From CBDCFV01 sp965203835 (GTDB lineage Bacteria > Chloroflexota > Dehalococcoidia > Lucifugimonadales > UBA3495), in contig OZ241919.1 of assembly GCA_965203835.1 (NCBI GenBank), positions 62,001 through 126,000 on the forward strand: DNA of 64,000 nt, written 5' to 3'. The translations under genes and the position numbers were made by a program. The notes under the pieces were generated by a model that had not been told where the DNA came from, ran no database searches, and saw nothing but the letters and a program-made list of their open reading frames with translations. Shown in pieces: positions 26,371-35,118 of the stretch (position 1 is the stretch's first letter; each line of letters starts with the position of its first letter).

Positions 26371-26781
26371 CTACCGCTTGGTGTATTGAGGCGCCCGGCG
26401 GGCCCGCTTCAACCCGTACTTCTTGCTTTCCTTGATGCGGGCGTCACGGGTGATAAATCCGTGGCGGCGCAGGCCGGGTTTCAGGGACGCATCGTAAGCC
26501 ACCAACGCTCTCGCTATCCCGTGGCGAATGGCCTCGGCCTGGGAATGGACGCCTCCACCCAACACTTTGACAACTACCCGGAAGCGATTGACAGTGTTGC
26601 TGGTGCGGAAGGGTTCGGTGATGGTGTCCTGCCAAGGCCTCCAGTTGAAATACTCGTCAATAGTCTTACCGTTGACAATGAAGGGCGCGTCGTCGTCCAA
26701 GTAAAGCTTTACTTTGGCGATCGACGTCTTGCGTTTCCCGGTGCCGTAGTAGTATTCCTGGCTTATAGCGGCTTGAACCAA
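26371..26781 (-). CDS. rpsI: 30S ribosomal protein S9
   Basis: This 136-residue protein is S9, with YYYGTGKRKTSIAKVKLYL, NRFRVVVKVLGGGVHSQAEA and the tRNA-contacting basic tail RARRAPQYTKR. The start is TTG 26781; no ATG fits the fold. It is the last gene of the supercluster and lies 9 bp behind rplM, the usual pair. Confidence 0.96.
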   Translation of the reverse strand: MVQAAISQEYYYGTGKRKTSIAKVKLYLDDDAPFIVNGKTIDEYFNWRPWQDTITEPFRTSNTVNRFRVVVKVLGGGVHSQAEAIRHGIARALVAYDASLKPGLRRHGFITRDARIKESKKYGLKRARRAPQYTKR

Positions 26782-26790
26782 CGTTATTAC

Positions 26791-27237
26791 CTACTCCTCG
26801 GTCCGGCTGGTTGACACCGCAACCTGGGCTTGGTGCTTATGCTCGCCTCCGGCGTAGACCTTCAGCCTGCGCAGCATCTCGCGCCCATTATGGTTGCGCG
26901 GCAACATCCCTTTGACCGCCAGTTGGATCACCCTGTCAGGGTGGGACTTCATCATGTCCATCAGCCTGAAGCTGCGCAGGTTGCCCACGTATCCGCTGTG
27001 GCGGTAGTACATTTTCTGGGTCATTTTCCGTCCGGTGACACGCACTTTGGCGGCGTTCAACACCACCACGTAGTCTCCGGTCAGGACGTGGGGAGTATAG
27101 CCGGGCTTGTCCTTGCCCTGCAACGCCACCGCTATGTCCCGTGCGATTCGTCCTAAGGTCTGTCCTGTAGCGTCGATGACACGCCAGTTGGCTGGAACAT
27201 CGCCGGCCTTGGGGAAATATGTGCTGGTCCGTTTCAT
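26791..27237 (-). CDS. rplM: 50S ribosomal protein L13
   Basis: This 148-residue protein is L13, with WRVIDATGQTLGRIARDIA, GDYVVVLNAAKVRVTGRK and MLPRNHNGREMLRRLKVYAG. Its ATG overlaps the truA stop by four bases (ATGA), so translation is probably coupled. It pairs with rpsI as in most bacteria. A few extra residues (STSRTEE) extend the end. Confidence 0.96.
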   Translation of the reverse strand: MKRTSTYFPKAGDVPANWRVIDATGQTLGRIARDIAVALQGKDKPGYTPHVLTGDYVVVLNAAKVRVTGRKMTQKMYYRHSGYVGNLRSFRLMDMMKSHPDRVIQLAVKGMLPRNHNGREMLRRLKVYAGGEHKHQAQVAVSTSRTEE

Positions 27238-27998
27238 TTAAGATAAGTCCTGTAAGATAAGTCCTGCGGTGGAAAATTAGGATAAACGACCGTCATCAGG
27301 CATAATCCGCAAGCTGGGACGGAAGCCCATTCCACTTTACCGTTTGCCTGTCCGGTCAACACGTTCTTGACTATATACTCTGGCCTCTTTCCTTTTCCAA
27401 TCTCGATCAGCAGCCCCGTTGTCCGCCTTATCTGGTGCTTCAGGAACCCGTTGGCCTCGCACTCTACTATGACCGAATCTCCTTCACGCCGGACATCCCA
27501 TCGTGACATCCTGCGCACGGCGCTGCGTTCGGCGGCGAACCCCGGAGCGAACGGCCTAAAATCGTGTTCTCCAACCAAGTGCCTTGCCGCGGCCGCCATC
27601 CGGTCGGCATCCAAACTGTCACGAACCCAGTGGGTGCTGTGCCGGCGCAAGGGTGACGGCCAGGGCCTGTTGGAAATCTCGTACCGGTAAACCCTGCTGA
27701 TGGCGTTCTTGCGGGAGTGAAAGTCCAGGGGCACCTTGTACCCCACCTGAACTCTGATATCCCGGGGCAGGTAAAAATTCAGTCCCGCGGCATATGAGTC
27801 GAGACGATTCCGGCTGCCTGTCAGGAAGTCCACCACCTGCCCTTGAGCATGGGCACCGGAGTCGGTGCGACTGGCTCCCCGAATGCGAGTCCTTTCTCTT
27901 GTGAACTTATAAAGACTGTCCTCTAGCTCCCCCTGTATCGTCGGTTGGTCCGGTTGGAACTGGAACCCCATGTACCTGGTCCCGTCATATTCGACCAC
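27234..27998 (-). CDS. truA: tRNA pseudouridine(38-40) synthase
   Basis: The 254-residue frame from GTG 27998 contains VEYDGTRYMGFQFQPDQPT, the catalytic Asp in GASRTDSGAHAQGQVVDF and HDFRPFAP. The enzyme modifies the anticodon arm of many tRNAs. The start is problematic: the frame is open further upstream and encodes I-I-R-I-A-L-V, the expected first beta strand, but no ATG, GTG or TTG is there. A GGGAG site (28030-28026) lies 9 bases before an ATC codon at 28016. Initiation may therefore be at ATC, at ATA or at the internal GTG. The rplQ-truA-rplM order is common in Chloroflexota and Firmicutes. Confidence 0.9.
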   Translation of the reverse strand: MVEYDGTRYMGFQFQPDQPTIQGELEDSLYKFTRERTRIRGASRTDSGAHAQGQVVDFLTGSRNRLDSYAAGLNFYLPRDIRVQVGYKVPLDFHSRKNAISRVYRYEISNRPWPSPLRRHSTHWVRDSLDADRMAAAARHLVGEHDFRPFAPGFAAERSAVRRMSRWDVRREGDSVIVECEANGFLKHQIRRTTGLLIEIGKGKRPEYIVKNVLTGQANGKVEWASVPACGLCLMTVVYPNFPPQDLSYRTYLK

Positions 27999-28029
27999 CA
28001 GCGCTATTCTGATGATGCTTTTTGACTCC

Positions 28030-28383
28030 CTAGACCAGTTCGATTATCGCCATGGCCGCGCCATCCCCTTGCCGTCGTCCCAACCGGATTATCCTGGTAT
28101 ACCCGCCGGGTCGCTCGGCGTACCTGGGGGCCACGTCGTCGAAGACCTTCGCAACGACTTTCTTATCGGGAATCTGCGCTAGGGCCAAACGGCGGTGATG
28201 CAGGGTTCCCTTCTTTCCATGGGTTATCAACTTTTCCGTCACCACCCGCGTCTCTTTCGCTTTTGCCAGGGTCGTCGTGATACGCTCGTGACGGATGAGG
28301 TCGCCCGCTAGTCCTCTCAGCAAGGCAATCCTCTGGTCTTTGTACCGGCTGAGTTTTCTGCCGGCGATTCGATGAGAGGCCAT
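28030..28383 (-). CDS. rplQ: 50S ribosomal protein L17
   Basis: This 117-residue protein is L17, with MASHRIAGRKLSRYKDQRIA, LLRGLAGDLIRHERITTTLA and RIIRLGRRQGDGAAMAIIELV. ATG 28383 has GGAGGAG eight bases upstream, inside the end of rpoA, and is preferred over the codon at 28392. Confidence 0.96.
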   Translation of the reverse strand: MASHRIAGRKLSRYKDQRIALLRGLAGDLIRHERITTTLAKAKETRVVTEKLITHGKKGTLHHRRLALAQIPDKKVVAKVFDDVAPRYAERPGGYTRIIRLGRRQGDGAAMAIIELV

Positions 28384-28385
28384 AG

Positions 28386-29555
28386 CTAACACTCCTCCCC
28401 ATCCTCGAAGTCATCATCCTCGAAGTCGTCATCGTCTTCGAAGCTATCATCATCGCCGGTATTGGGCGCCAACCCGCTCCCCGGCGCCATCAACTCACCC
28501 AGATCTTCCGCTGAGATAGTGTTTACCGGGTAATTCCATTCCCCGGGAGCAGCATCAACTCCTACACTTACCTGCCCGCCGCTGCCCTGGTACGCGATCC
28601 CCCGTTCGGCCAGCCTGTCGTGCAACTCCTCCAATGACTTTTCGCCCAAGTTCCTGATCTTGAGCAATTCATCGTCGGTCATCTCCAGGATTTCTCCCAC
28701 TTTGGTAACGTGGGCGCGTTTCAAGCAGTTCAGAGTTCTGGGAGTCAGCCCCAGACGCTCTACGGGAGTCTGATAAACCTCAGGAGACACCACCAAGGGC
28801 AGACGGTCCATGCCTGCCGCGGACGCCCGGTCCAAGTTGCTGAACAGGAAGAAGTAGTTGACCAAGGATTCTGCAGCCCTGTGAACTGCCTCCACCGGCT
28901 TGATAGTGCCGTCGGTCCAAACTTCCAGCACCAACCGCTCATAACTCATGTCCTGTCCAACCCGAGTGGGAGCGATTTCAAACTTAACGTTGCGTACCGG
29001 GTTGAACACCGCGTCCAGTGGCAGGACACCCACCGGAGACGAATCTCGTTCTTCACTAGTGTCGATTTGTTTGTACCCTACACCCTGCTCTACGTTGAAC
29101 TCAATCGCAAGCCGGGCGTCGTCGGAGTCCAGGGTAGCCAGATGCAGTTGCGGGTTCACTATCTGGAAATCGTTGGAAGTGGCGATGTCCCCGGCACAGA
29201 TACGGCCCTGTCCTGAGATATCCAAGCGCATCTTGCCGGCGCGCTCCGCCATGGCTCGAATGCGGATCCGCTTGATGTTGAGCAGGAGCTCCATCACCTC
29301 TTCTTTGACTCCGGGGATGGGCGCATACTCATGTACTGCGTCTTCTATTTTGACCCAGGTAATGGCGCTGCCGCCGGTGGAACTCAACAATATCCGCCGC
29401 AATGGGTTGCCGATGGTAGGGCCAAACCCTCGGGGCAGCGGTTCCACGGAGACCTTTCCGTAGGTCTCCTCTGATTCCAGCACATGTACGGCGGGGGTTA
29501 TGGCCTCGTGCCCTCCGTCCTCATTGCTGGGAGGCAGGATAAAAGTGTCTAACAT
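28386..29555 (-). CDS. rpoA: RNA polymerase alpha subunit
   Basis: This 389-residue protein has the assembly domain (EPLPRGFGPTIGNPLRRILL, AGDIATSNDFQIVNPQLHLA) and the C-terminal domain (VERLGLTPRTLNCLKRAHVT, LLKIRNLGEKSLEELHDRL) that contacts activators and UP elements. It is about 60 residues longer than E. coli RpoA. The extra part is a C-terminal tail that becomes almost purely acidic (DDDSFEDDDDFEDDDFED) and ends in Cys. rpsD lies 8 bp upstream and rplQ overlaps just downstream, the classic alpha operon order. Confidence 0.97.
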   Translation of the reverse strand: MLDTFILPPSNEDGGHEAITPAVHVLESEETYGKVSVEPLPRGFGPTIGNPLRRILLSSTGGSAITWVKIEDAVHEYAPIPGVKEEVMELLLNIKRIRIRAMAERAGKMRLDISGQGRICAGDIATSNDFQIVNPQLHLATLDSDDARLAIEFNVEQGVGYKQIDTSEERDSSPVGVLPLDAVFNPVRNVKFEIAPTRVGQDMSYERLVLEVWTDGTIKPVEAVHRAAESLVNYFFLFSNLDRASAAGMDRLPLVVSPEVYQTPVERLGLTPRTLNCLKRAHVTKVGEILEMTDDELLKIRNLGEKSLEELHDRLAERGIAYQGSGGQVSVGVDAAPGEWNYPVNTISAEDLGELMAPGSGLAPNTGDDDSFEDDDDFEDDDFEDGEEC

Positions 29556-29563
29556 TGAAGTTT

Positions 29564-30190
29564 TTACCTCGAGTAAAACTCTACGATCAGCCGCGAGTTA
29601 ATCGCCTGCTGCAAGTCCTCATCCGCCGGCATATTCATAACCCTGCCCGTCATATCCGTTTGGTCCAACATCAACCATTCCGGCACAGGCCGCTTGGGAA
29701 TACCGTCGGTCCGCTCGGCGAAATAATCGGTCGTCTTGTCCGACTCCTTCCACGAAATCACATCTCCCACCTCTACTTGGTACGAAGGAATATCGGTCCT
29801 CTTTCCGTTTACTTGGAAGTGGCTGTGCAAGACCATCTGCCGGGCCTGCTTGCGAGAGTCGGCAAAACCCAGCAGGAATATCACGTTGTCCAACCGCCTT
29901 TCCAAGGAGCGCAGCAAATTGAGACCGGTGACACCGGGGGCATCAAATGCCTGCGCCATGTATTTCCTGAACTGCGACTCCAGAACCCCGTAAATGTATT
30001 TCGCCTTCTGCTTTTCAAGGAGGTGTACTCCGTAGTCGGAAGGACGCCTCCGGCGGCGTGATTGTTCTCCGGGAGCGGACCTGCGCCGCTCTATGGCGCA
30101 TCGGGGGGTGAAGCACCGCTCCCCTTTCAGGAATAGCTTTTCTCCGGCCCGCCGGCATAACCGACAGGACGGTCCGGTATATCTGCCCAT
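29564..30190 (-). CDS. rpsD: 30S ribosomal protein S4
   Basis: This 208-residue protein nucleates 30S assembly. The N-terminus has a zinc-type Cys set (SCRLCRRAGEKL, then CFTPRC), the so-called C+ form. The S4 domain has RLDNVIFLLGFADSRKQARQ and VLHSHFQVNGKRTDIPSYQV. ATG 30190 gives the full length. Confidence 0.96.
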   Translation of the reverse strand: MGRYTGPSCRLCRRAGEKLFLKGERCFTPRCAIERRRSAPGEQSRRRRRPSDYGVHLLEKQKAKYIYGVLESQFRKYMAQAFDAPGVTGLNLLRSLERRLDNVIFLLGFADSRKQARQMVLHSHFQVNGKRTDIPSYQVEVGDVISWKESDKTTDYFAERTDGIPKRPVPEWLMLDQTDMTGRVMNMPADEDLQQAINSRLIVEFYSR

Positions 30191-30201
30191 GCGTTTTCCT
30201 T

Positions 30202-30253
30202 TGGATTCCCGCCCTTGCCCTTACGAGGGTGACGTGCCTGTGCGGGAATGACG
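30202..30253. repeat. palindromic intergenic repeat, long-loop copy
   Basis: TGGATTCCCGC and GCGGGAATGACG flank a 29-base centre in the rpsK-rpsD gap. The arms are the same as those of the copies near 43057, 50086 and 55922, in inverse orientation. Confidence 0.65.
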
Positions 30254-30266
30254 TTGATGTGTTCCC

Positions 30267-30650
30267 TTAGACCCTTCTTCGTTTCGGCGGTCTGCACCCG
30301 TTATGCGGGATCGGCGTTACGTCTCTGATGCTGGTTACCATCAGTCCGGCGCCTTGAAGAGAACGTATAGCCGCTTCCCGCCCGGCGCCGGGGCCCTTGA
30401 TCAGAACGTCGACTTGGCGGAGTCCCTGGTCCATGCCCTGTCGCGCCGCCTGCTCTGCAGCCCGTTGAGCCGCGAAGGCAGTGCCTTTCCGTGACCCCTT
30501 GAAGCCAACGGTACCGGCGCTGGCCGACGCGATAACGTTGCCAATCGTGTCGGTGATGCTGACCAACGTGTTGTTGAACGTGGAATAGATGTACGCCCGT
30601 CCTTGTACGACGGTCCGCCGTTCCCGGCGGCGGGTTCTTGGTCTAGGCAT
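30267..30650 (-). CDS. rpsK: 30S ribosomal protein S11
   Basis: This 127-residue protein is S11, with GRAYIYSTFNNTLVSITDT, GTVGFKGSRKGTAFAAQRAA and VTSIRDVTPIPHNGCRPPKR. It starts at ATG 30650, 13 bp after rpsM. The 76-bp gap to rpsD holds a palindromic repeat. Confidence 0.96.
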   Translation of the reverse strand: MPRPRTRRRERRTVVQGRAYIYSTFNNTLVSITDTIGNVIASASAGTVGFKGSRKGTAFAAQRAAEQAARQGMDQGLRQVDVLIKGPGAGREAAIRSLQGAGLMVTSIRDVTPIPHNGCRPPKRRRV

Positions 30651-30663
30651 AAACTACCACCAA

Positions 30664-31056
30664 TTACTTCTTGCCTCCGGTCCGGCGGCCTCTTCCAGCC
30701 ACGGTCCGGCGGGGTCCTTTCCTGGTCCGTGCGTTTGTCCTGGTCCGTTGACCGTGGGCCGGCAGTCCGCGCCGGTGCCGCAGCCCTCTGTACGTCCCTA
30801 TCTCGATCAATCTGCGGATGTTCTGGTTCACGTCCCGACGCAGATCACCTTCGGATAGGTACTCCCGGTCAACGATTTCCCTGATGCGGTCCACCTGCGC
30901 CTCCGACAGTTCGTTCATCCGCGGAGGAGAATCGGTGTCGATGTTGGCCTTCTCTAGGATTTGCGAAGCGATTACGGGGCCAACACCGTAAATGCTGCGC
31001 AGCGCAACATGCGCTTTTTTCCGGTCTGGAACGTCAACTCCAGCTATGCGGACCAT
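30664..31056 (-). CDS. rpsM: 30S ribosomal protein S13
   Basis: This 130-residue protein is S13, with MVRIAGVDVPDRKKAHVALR, IYGVGPVIASQIL, GLRHRRGLPAHGQRTRTNAR and a basic tail that contacts the P-site tRNA. It is slightly longer than the E. coli form because of the GRGRRTGGKK end. Confidence 0.96.
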   Translation of the reverse strand: MVRIAGVDVPDRKKAHVALRSIYGVGPVIASQILEKANIDTDSPPRMNELSEAQVDRIREIVDREYLSEGDLRRDVNQNIRRLIEIGTYRGLRHRRGLPAHGQRTRTNARTRKGPRRTVAGRGRRTGGKK

Positions 31057-31082
31057 TCTTGGCCTCCTGCCGTTAGACCTGT

Positions 31083-31196
31083 TTAACCCTGTCTCTGGGT
31101 GTGCCGCGCATTAGGACAGATAACGCGGACTATCCCTTTGCGCTTGATAATGCGGCACTTGTCGCACCTTGTCTTTACCGATGCAGATACTTTCAA
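31083..31196 (-). CDS. rpmJ: 50S ribosomal protein L36
   Basis: This 37-residue gene reads MKVSASVKTRCDKC, then RIIKRKGIVRVICPNARH, then TQRQG. The three Cys and the His form the zinc site of the C+ L36 type. The start is TTG at 31196 and the stop is TAA at 31083-31085. It lies between infA and rpsM as usual. Confidence 0.93.
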   Translation of the reverse strand: MKVSASVKTRCDKCRIIKRKGIVRVICPNARHTQRQG

Positions 31197-31231
31197 GGCC
31201 CTCTTCCTTGCCGATTGTTTGTAACGCCCGG

Positions 31232-31450
31232 TTACTTGAACCGGTACGTAATGCGCCCCCGCGTCAAATCGTAGGGCGACAGTTCAACCAGTACCCGGTC
31301 GCCGGGCAACACCCGTATAAAGTGCATTCGAATCTTGCCCGACACGTGGGCCAGTACGTTGTGTTCGTTGGGCAGCGTTACCCGGAACATGCCGTTGGGC
31401 AATGCCTCGGTTACGCTTGCTTCAACCTCGATAGCTTGCTTTTTTGCCAT
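31232..31450 (-). CDS. infA: translation initiation factor IF-1
   Basis: This 72-residue OB-fold protein reads MAKKQAIEVEASVTEALPNG at the start and ends DLTRGRITYRFK, typical of IF-1, which blocks the A site during initiation. ATG 31450 is used; a longer frame upstream overlaps map and lacks homology. It lies between map and rpmJ. Confidence 0.96.
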   Translation of the reverse strand: MAKKQAIEVEASVTEALPNGMFRVTLPNEHNVLAHVSGKIRMHFIRVLPGDRVLVELSPYDLTRGRITYRFK

Positions 31451-31506
31451 AAACGTCCTCTGAAGGTTTGCGCTGAACAGACCGGTCGCGTCCGACGCTC
31501 CCAGGA

Positions 31507-32313
31507 TCAGGGAGCAACGGTCAGAATCTCGGGACCATTTTCGGTGATGGCTATAGTGTGCTCGAAATGGGATGACAACTTGCCGTCCAGGGTAACCACC
31601 GTCCACTCGTCGTCCAGGATACGAGTGCGCCAGTCGCCCAGGTTCAACATGGGTTCGATGGCTATGCACATTCCCGCCCGCAGCAATACGCCTCGTCCCG
31701 GCTGCCCGTAGTTGGGGACCTGAGGGTCTTCGTGCAGGAAGCGCCCAATGCCATGGCCCACGAACTCGCGGACGACACCATATCCGCGGGACTCACCGTA
31801 AGCCTGGACCGCTGCGCCTATGTCGCCAATGCGATTGCCCGGAACGGCGGCTTGGATACCTTGGTGGAGGCTCTCCCGGGTGGCGTTCATCAAGTCCTCG
31901 GCCTCTTGAGAGGCCGCTCCCGCCGCCATTGAAATCGCAGCGTCGCCTATGAATCCGTCGACGGTGGCGCCGACGTCTACCTTGACGATGTCACCCTCTT
32001 TCAGCCTTCTTTTACCGGGAATCCCGTGGACAATCTCCTCATTGACCGATGCGCATATACTGGCCGGGAACCCCCGGTACCCCTTGAAAGCGGGCTTCGC
32101 GCCGTGGCGCGTGATTTCCTTGTAAGCGATGTTGTCCAGGTCCTTGGTCGTCATTCCGGGCTCGATCGACCGTCGCAACAGGGCCAGGGTCGCGCCTACG
32201 ACCGCTCCGGCCCGGCGCATCGCGTCCATCTCCTCAGGGGACTTGATGGTGATCCCGCCGGTATACGGTGAGGCCGAATTGGAAGCAGTGCCCTTTTTTT
32301 TGCTTTGGTTCAT
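31507..32313 (-). CDS. map: methionine aminopeptidase, type I
   Basis: This 268-residue enzyme removes the first Met from new proteins. The metal ligands are visible: VKVDVGATVDGFIGDAA (two Asp), GHGIGRFLHEDPQVPNYG (His) and two Glu in IAIEPML and near the end. ICASVNEEIVHGIPG is the substrate-side His loop. The first about 20 residues are a Lys/Ser-rich extension (MNQSKKKGTASNSASPYTGG). Confidence 0.96.
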   Translation of the reverse strand: MNQSKKKGTASNSASPYTGGITIKSPEEMDAMRRAGAVVGATLALLRRSIEPGMTTKDLDNIAYKEITRHGAKPAFKGYRGFPASICASVNEEIVHGIPGKRRLKEGDIVKVDVGATVDGFIGDAAISMAAGAASQEAEDLMNATRESLHQGIQAAVPGNRIGDIGAAVQAYGESRGYGVVREFVGHGIGRFLHEDPQVPNYGQPGRGVLLRAGMCIAIEPMLNLGDWRTRILDDEWTVVTLDGKLSSHFEHTIAITENGPEILTVAP

Positions 32314-32409
32314 TTGTCCTATTCTACCTTGAATCGGAGTTCTTGGAAAGTTTCGGCCCCGTGGCGTAACCCGTCTTTATTGGCCGACCGTGCAACCGCG
32401 GTTGAGATG

Positions 32410-33096
32410 CTATCGGCCGGCATCCACTGTGTCTTCTTTTCCCAACTCGACCAGAATCCGCCGGTTGATATTGGGCACCGTATCCACTCCGGAAACCTCC
32501 GCCAGCATCCCCCGGCCGCGGTAAAAGTCCAGGACCGGGAAGGTCTCCGAGAAATAGACCTCTATACGTTTTGTCACGGCGTCAGGGTGGTCGTCGGCCC
32601 GCTGGTAAAGCTCGCCACCGCACCGCTCGCACCTGGGAATCTGCTCCTCGGCTTCGTGTGCGGACGAAATGGTGTACGGGGACTGGCATTCGCGGCACAC
32701 GAAGCGTCCTGCCAAACGCCTCACCAGTTCCTCTTCCGGCACATCCAGGGACACTACCTTGTCCAGTCTTCTCGACCTCCGGTCAAGGGCCTCTTCCAAG
32801 ACTTCCGCTTGGTTCCGGTTGCGGGGAAACCCGTCCAGGATAAACCCTTCCTGAGATTCCAGTGACAATACCCTGTCGAGCATGATGTCGATGGTGACCT
32901 CGTCAGGGACCAACAACCCTTGGTTCATGTACTCGGCTGCTCTCAGTCCCAAAGGCGTCTTGGCCCTCAGGTGATGGCGAAAAAGATCGCCCGAACTGAT
33001 CTGCTCCACGTTCAATTGTTGCATCAACAACTGTGCCTGAGTGCCTTTGCCGGCTCCCGGCGGCCCGAACAGCACCAATCGCAAACCCTGGGCCAA
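32410..33096 (-). CDS. adk: adenylate kinase
   Basis: This 228-residue enzyme interconverts ATP + AMP and 2 ADP. It has the P-loop GPPGAGKGTQAQLL, the AMP-site ISSGDLFRHHLR, FILDGFPRNRNQAEVLE and a LID with four Cys (CRECQSPYTI, CERCGGEL), so the LID is zinc-bound. It lies six bases behind secY in the usual secY-adk-map order. The 96 bp to map hold no gene. Confidence 0.96.
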   Translation of the reverse strand: MAQGLRLVLFGPPGAGKGTQAQLLMQQLNVEQISSGDLFRHHLRAKTPLGLRAAEYMNQGLLVPDEVTIDIMLDRVLSLESQEGFILDGFPRNRNQAEVLEEALDRRSRRLDKVVSLDVPEEELVRRLAGRFVCRECQSPYTISSAHEAEEQIPRCERCGGELYQRADDHPDAVTKRIEVYFSETFPVLDFYRGRGMLAEVSGVDTVPNINRRILVELGKEDTVDAGR

Positions 33097-33102
33097 CTTG
33101 GT

Positions 33103-34431
33103 CTACCTCAAAAAGCCTTCGTAGTTTCGCATCATCAGTTGCGCCTCCAACTGGCGCAACGTGTCCAATCCCACGCCTACCATGATCAACAGGCTGGTGC
33201 TGCTCAGTGAGATCGCTTGCACGCCCGTTATCAGCGACGCTATGTATGGGACGATGGCGACGAACCCCAGGAACAGGGCTCCGCCCATAGTAATGCGCAC
33301 TATGACCCGGTTGAGATACTCCTGGGTAGGTCTGCCGGGGCGTATGCCCAGAACAAACCCTCCGTTGCGTTGCAGGTTTTCAGCCAGGTTCTGCTGGTTG
33401 AAGACCACCAGCGTATAAAAGAAGGTGAAAATCACCACCAGAATGAACACCATTACCCAGTACAACGGCGCCGTGGGCACCATGAGATCCGCGAAGAACC
33501 GCGCGGCGTCGCCGACAACACCGGGGCTGGTGGAGAAGTACGTGGCGATGGTGCCCGGAAGAATGACGATGGAAAACGCGAATATCAGCGGGATCATACC
33601 CGCGGAATTTATTCGCAGGGGCAGATAGGTCGCCCCGCTTTGCCGGTACATCCTGCCTCCGCGGAATATGCTCCTGCCGTACTGCACCGGTATGCGCCTA
33701 TGGGCTTCGTTGAACATTACTATCAGCGCGATTATAACGAGGCCTATCAAAGCAAAGAAGCCGATGCCAAGCACGTTGTCCCGGTCCAGGAAACCTTGGC
33801 TTATCAGGCCCGGGAACCCGGCAACGATGCCGGCGAATATTATCAACGATACACCGTTGCCGATGCCGCGCTCGGTTATCAATTCGCCTATCCATACCAG
33901 GAACATCGTGCCGGCGACGATGGACAGCAGCGCCGCGATGGTGGGAAGGAGCGCCTCGGCACTGAAACCGACCGACGGCAATACATTGGTCTGTTGCAAC
34001 AGCAGCAACTGACCATACCCTTGCGCCAATGCTATGGGCACCGTCAGCCAGTGAGTTATGCGGTTAATCTTGGCCCGCCCCGACTCCCCTTCCCGCGCCA
34101 TTTCCTGAAGGTTGGGGATCACCGGGGTCAGCAACTGCATCACGATGGACGCCGTGATGTATGGGAAGACGCCCAAGGCCACGATGCTCATCCGCCTCAG
34201 GGCGCCGCCGCTGAACAGGTCCAAGAATCCCAGCAGCGGGTTGGCTTCGAACAGGTTCGCAAGCTGCGCTTGGTCAATCCCCGGCATGGGGATGTGAGCG
34301 GCGAACCTGTAAATCGCCAGCATGGCCAACGTGAACAGGATTTTGGCCCGCAGGTCCGGTAAACTGAACGCGTCTATCGCCGCTTGGAGTAACCTTGGAA
34401 GGCGCCCCCCCTGAGCTTCCGCCGATAGCAT
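33103..34431 (-). CDS. secY: preprotein translocase subunit SecY
   Basis: This 442-residue integral membrane protein forms the Sec channel. About ten hydrophobic segments are visible, starting with ILFTLAMLAIYRFAAHIPMP. The plug region and the cytosolic loop with RRIPVQYGRS and GGRMYRQSGATYLPLRINSA are typical. The C-terminus has TLRQLEAQLMMRNYEGFL. It follows rplO after five bases. Confidence 0.97.
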   Translation of the reverse strand: MLSAEAQGGRLPRLLQAAIDAFSLPDLRAKILFTLAMLAIYRFAAHIPMPGIDQAQLANLFEANPLLGFLDLFSGGALRRMSIVALGVFPYITASIVMQLLTPVIPNLQEMAREGESGRAKINRITHWLTVPIALAQGYGQLLLLQQTNVLPSVGFSAEALLPTIAALLSIVAGTMFLVWIGELITERGIGNGVSLIIFAGIVAGFPGLISQGFLDRDNVLGIGFFALIGLVIIALIVMFNEAHRRIPVQYGRSIFRGGRMYRQSGATYLPLRINSAGMIPLIFAFSIVILPGTIATYFSTSPGVVGDAARFFADLMVPTAPLYWVMVFILVVIFTFFYTLVVFNQQNLAENLQRNGGFVLGIRPGRPTQEYLNRVIVRITMGGALFLGFVAIVPYIASLITGVQAISLSSTSLLIMVGVGLDTLRQLEAQLMMRNYEGFLR

Positions 34432-34436
34432 CGAGA

Positions 34437-34880
34437 CTACAACTCCTCCACCCTACCCTGTGCCGCCTCTATCTTCTCCCGGGCCGATCGAGTAAACCGG
34501 TTCGCCGTTACGGTAAGGGCCTTGGTGATTTCGCCGTCACCCAGTATCTTGATGGGCCGGTTCAGGCTCCTTACGTATCCCCGTTGCAGTAATGCTTCGG
34601 GGGTAACGTGCGCTCCCGCATCAAACCCGTCCAAGTCTTCCAGTTTGACGAGGGAGTAGTGGGTCTTGAACTTATTGTGGAAGCCCCGCTTCATGGGCAA
34701 ACCCTTGATCAACGGCAATTGGCCGCCCTCGAAACCGGGCCGCGGCCCGGGGCCGGACCGGGACTTCTGCCCCTTCATGCCACGGCCGGCGGTGCTGCCC
34801 TGCCCTGCGGAGTCGCCTCTGCCGACCCTTTTCCTGTTCTTTCTGGCCCCCGGGTGGGGCGCCAGTTGATGTTCCATCAT
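34437..34880 (-). CDS. rplO: 50S ribosomal protein L15
   Basis: This 147-residue protein is L15, with LAPHPGARKNRKRVGRGDSA, AGRGMKGQKSRSGPGPRPGF and GGQLPLIKGLPMKRGFHNKF. Its ATG overlaps the rpmD stop (ATGA). Confidence 0.96.
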   Translation of the reverse strand: MMEHQLAPHPGARKNRKRVGRGDSAGQGSTAGRGMKGQKSRSGPGPRPGFEGGQLPLIKGLPMKRGFHNKFKTHYSLVKLEDLDGFDAGAHVTPEALLQRGYVRSLNRPIKILGDGEITKALTVTANRFTRSAREKIEAAQGRVEEL

Positions 34881-35068
34881 GATCCGTTTTCCAGCTCCTT
34901 CACCGTCACCAAGTGAGTCACCTTATTGATCATCCCTCTTATGGATGGCGTGTCGGCGTGAACCACCGATTGGTGCAACCGCCGCAGACCCAGGGACTGG
35001 ATAATTCTCCGCTGGTTCTGGGGGCGCCCGATGCAACTCTTTGTCCAAGTAATCTGTAGTTGGGCCAT
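34877..35068 (-). CDS. rpmD: 50S ribosomal protein L30
   Basis: This 63-residue protein is L30, with LQITWTKSCIGRPQNQRRII, QSLGLRRLHQSVVHADTPSI and RGMINKVTHLVTVKEL. It lies between rpsE and rplO as in the spc operon. Confidence 0.95.
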   Translation of the reverse strand: MAQLQITWTKSCIGRPQNQRRIIQSLGLRRLHQSVVHADTPSIRGMINKVTHLVTVKELENGS

Positions 35069-35118
35069 TTATCTACCTTAGTATTCACCTTTGGACCGGA
35101 TTCCAAGGTCCGGCGGTG

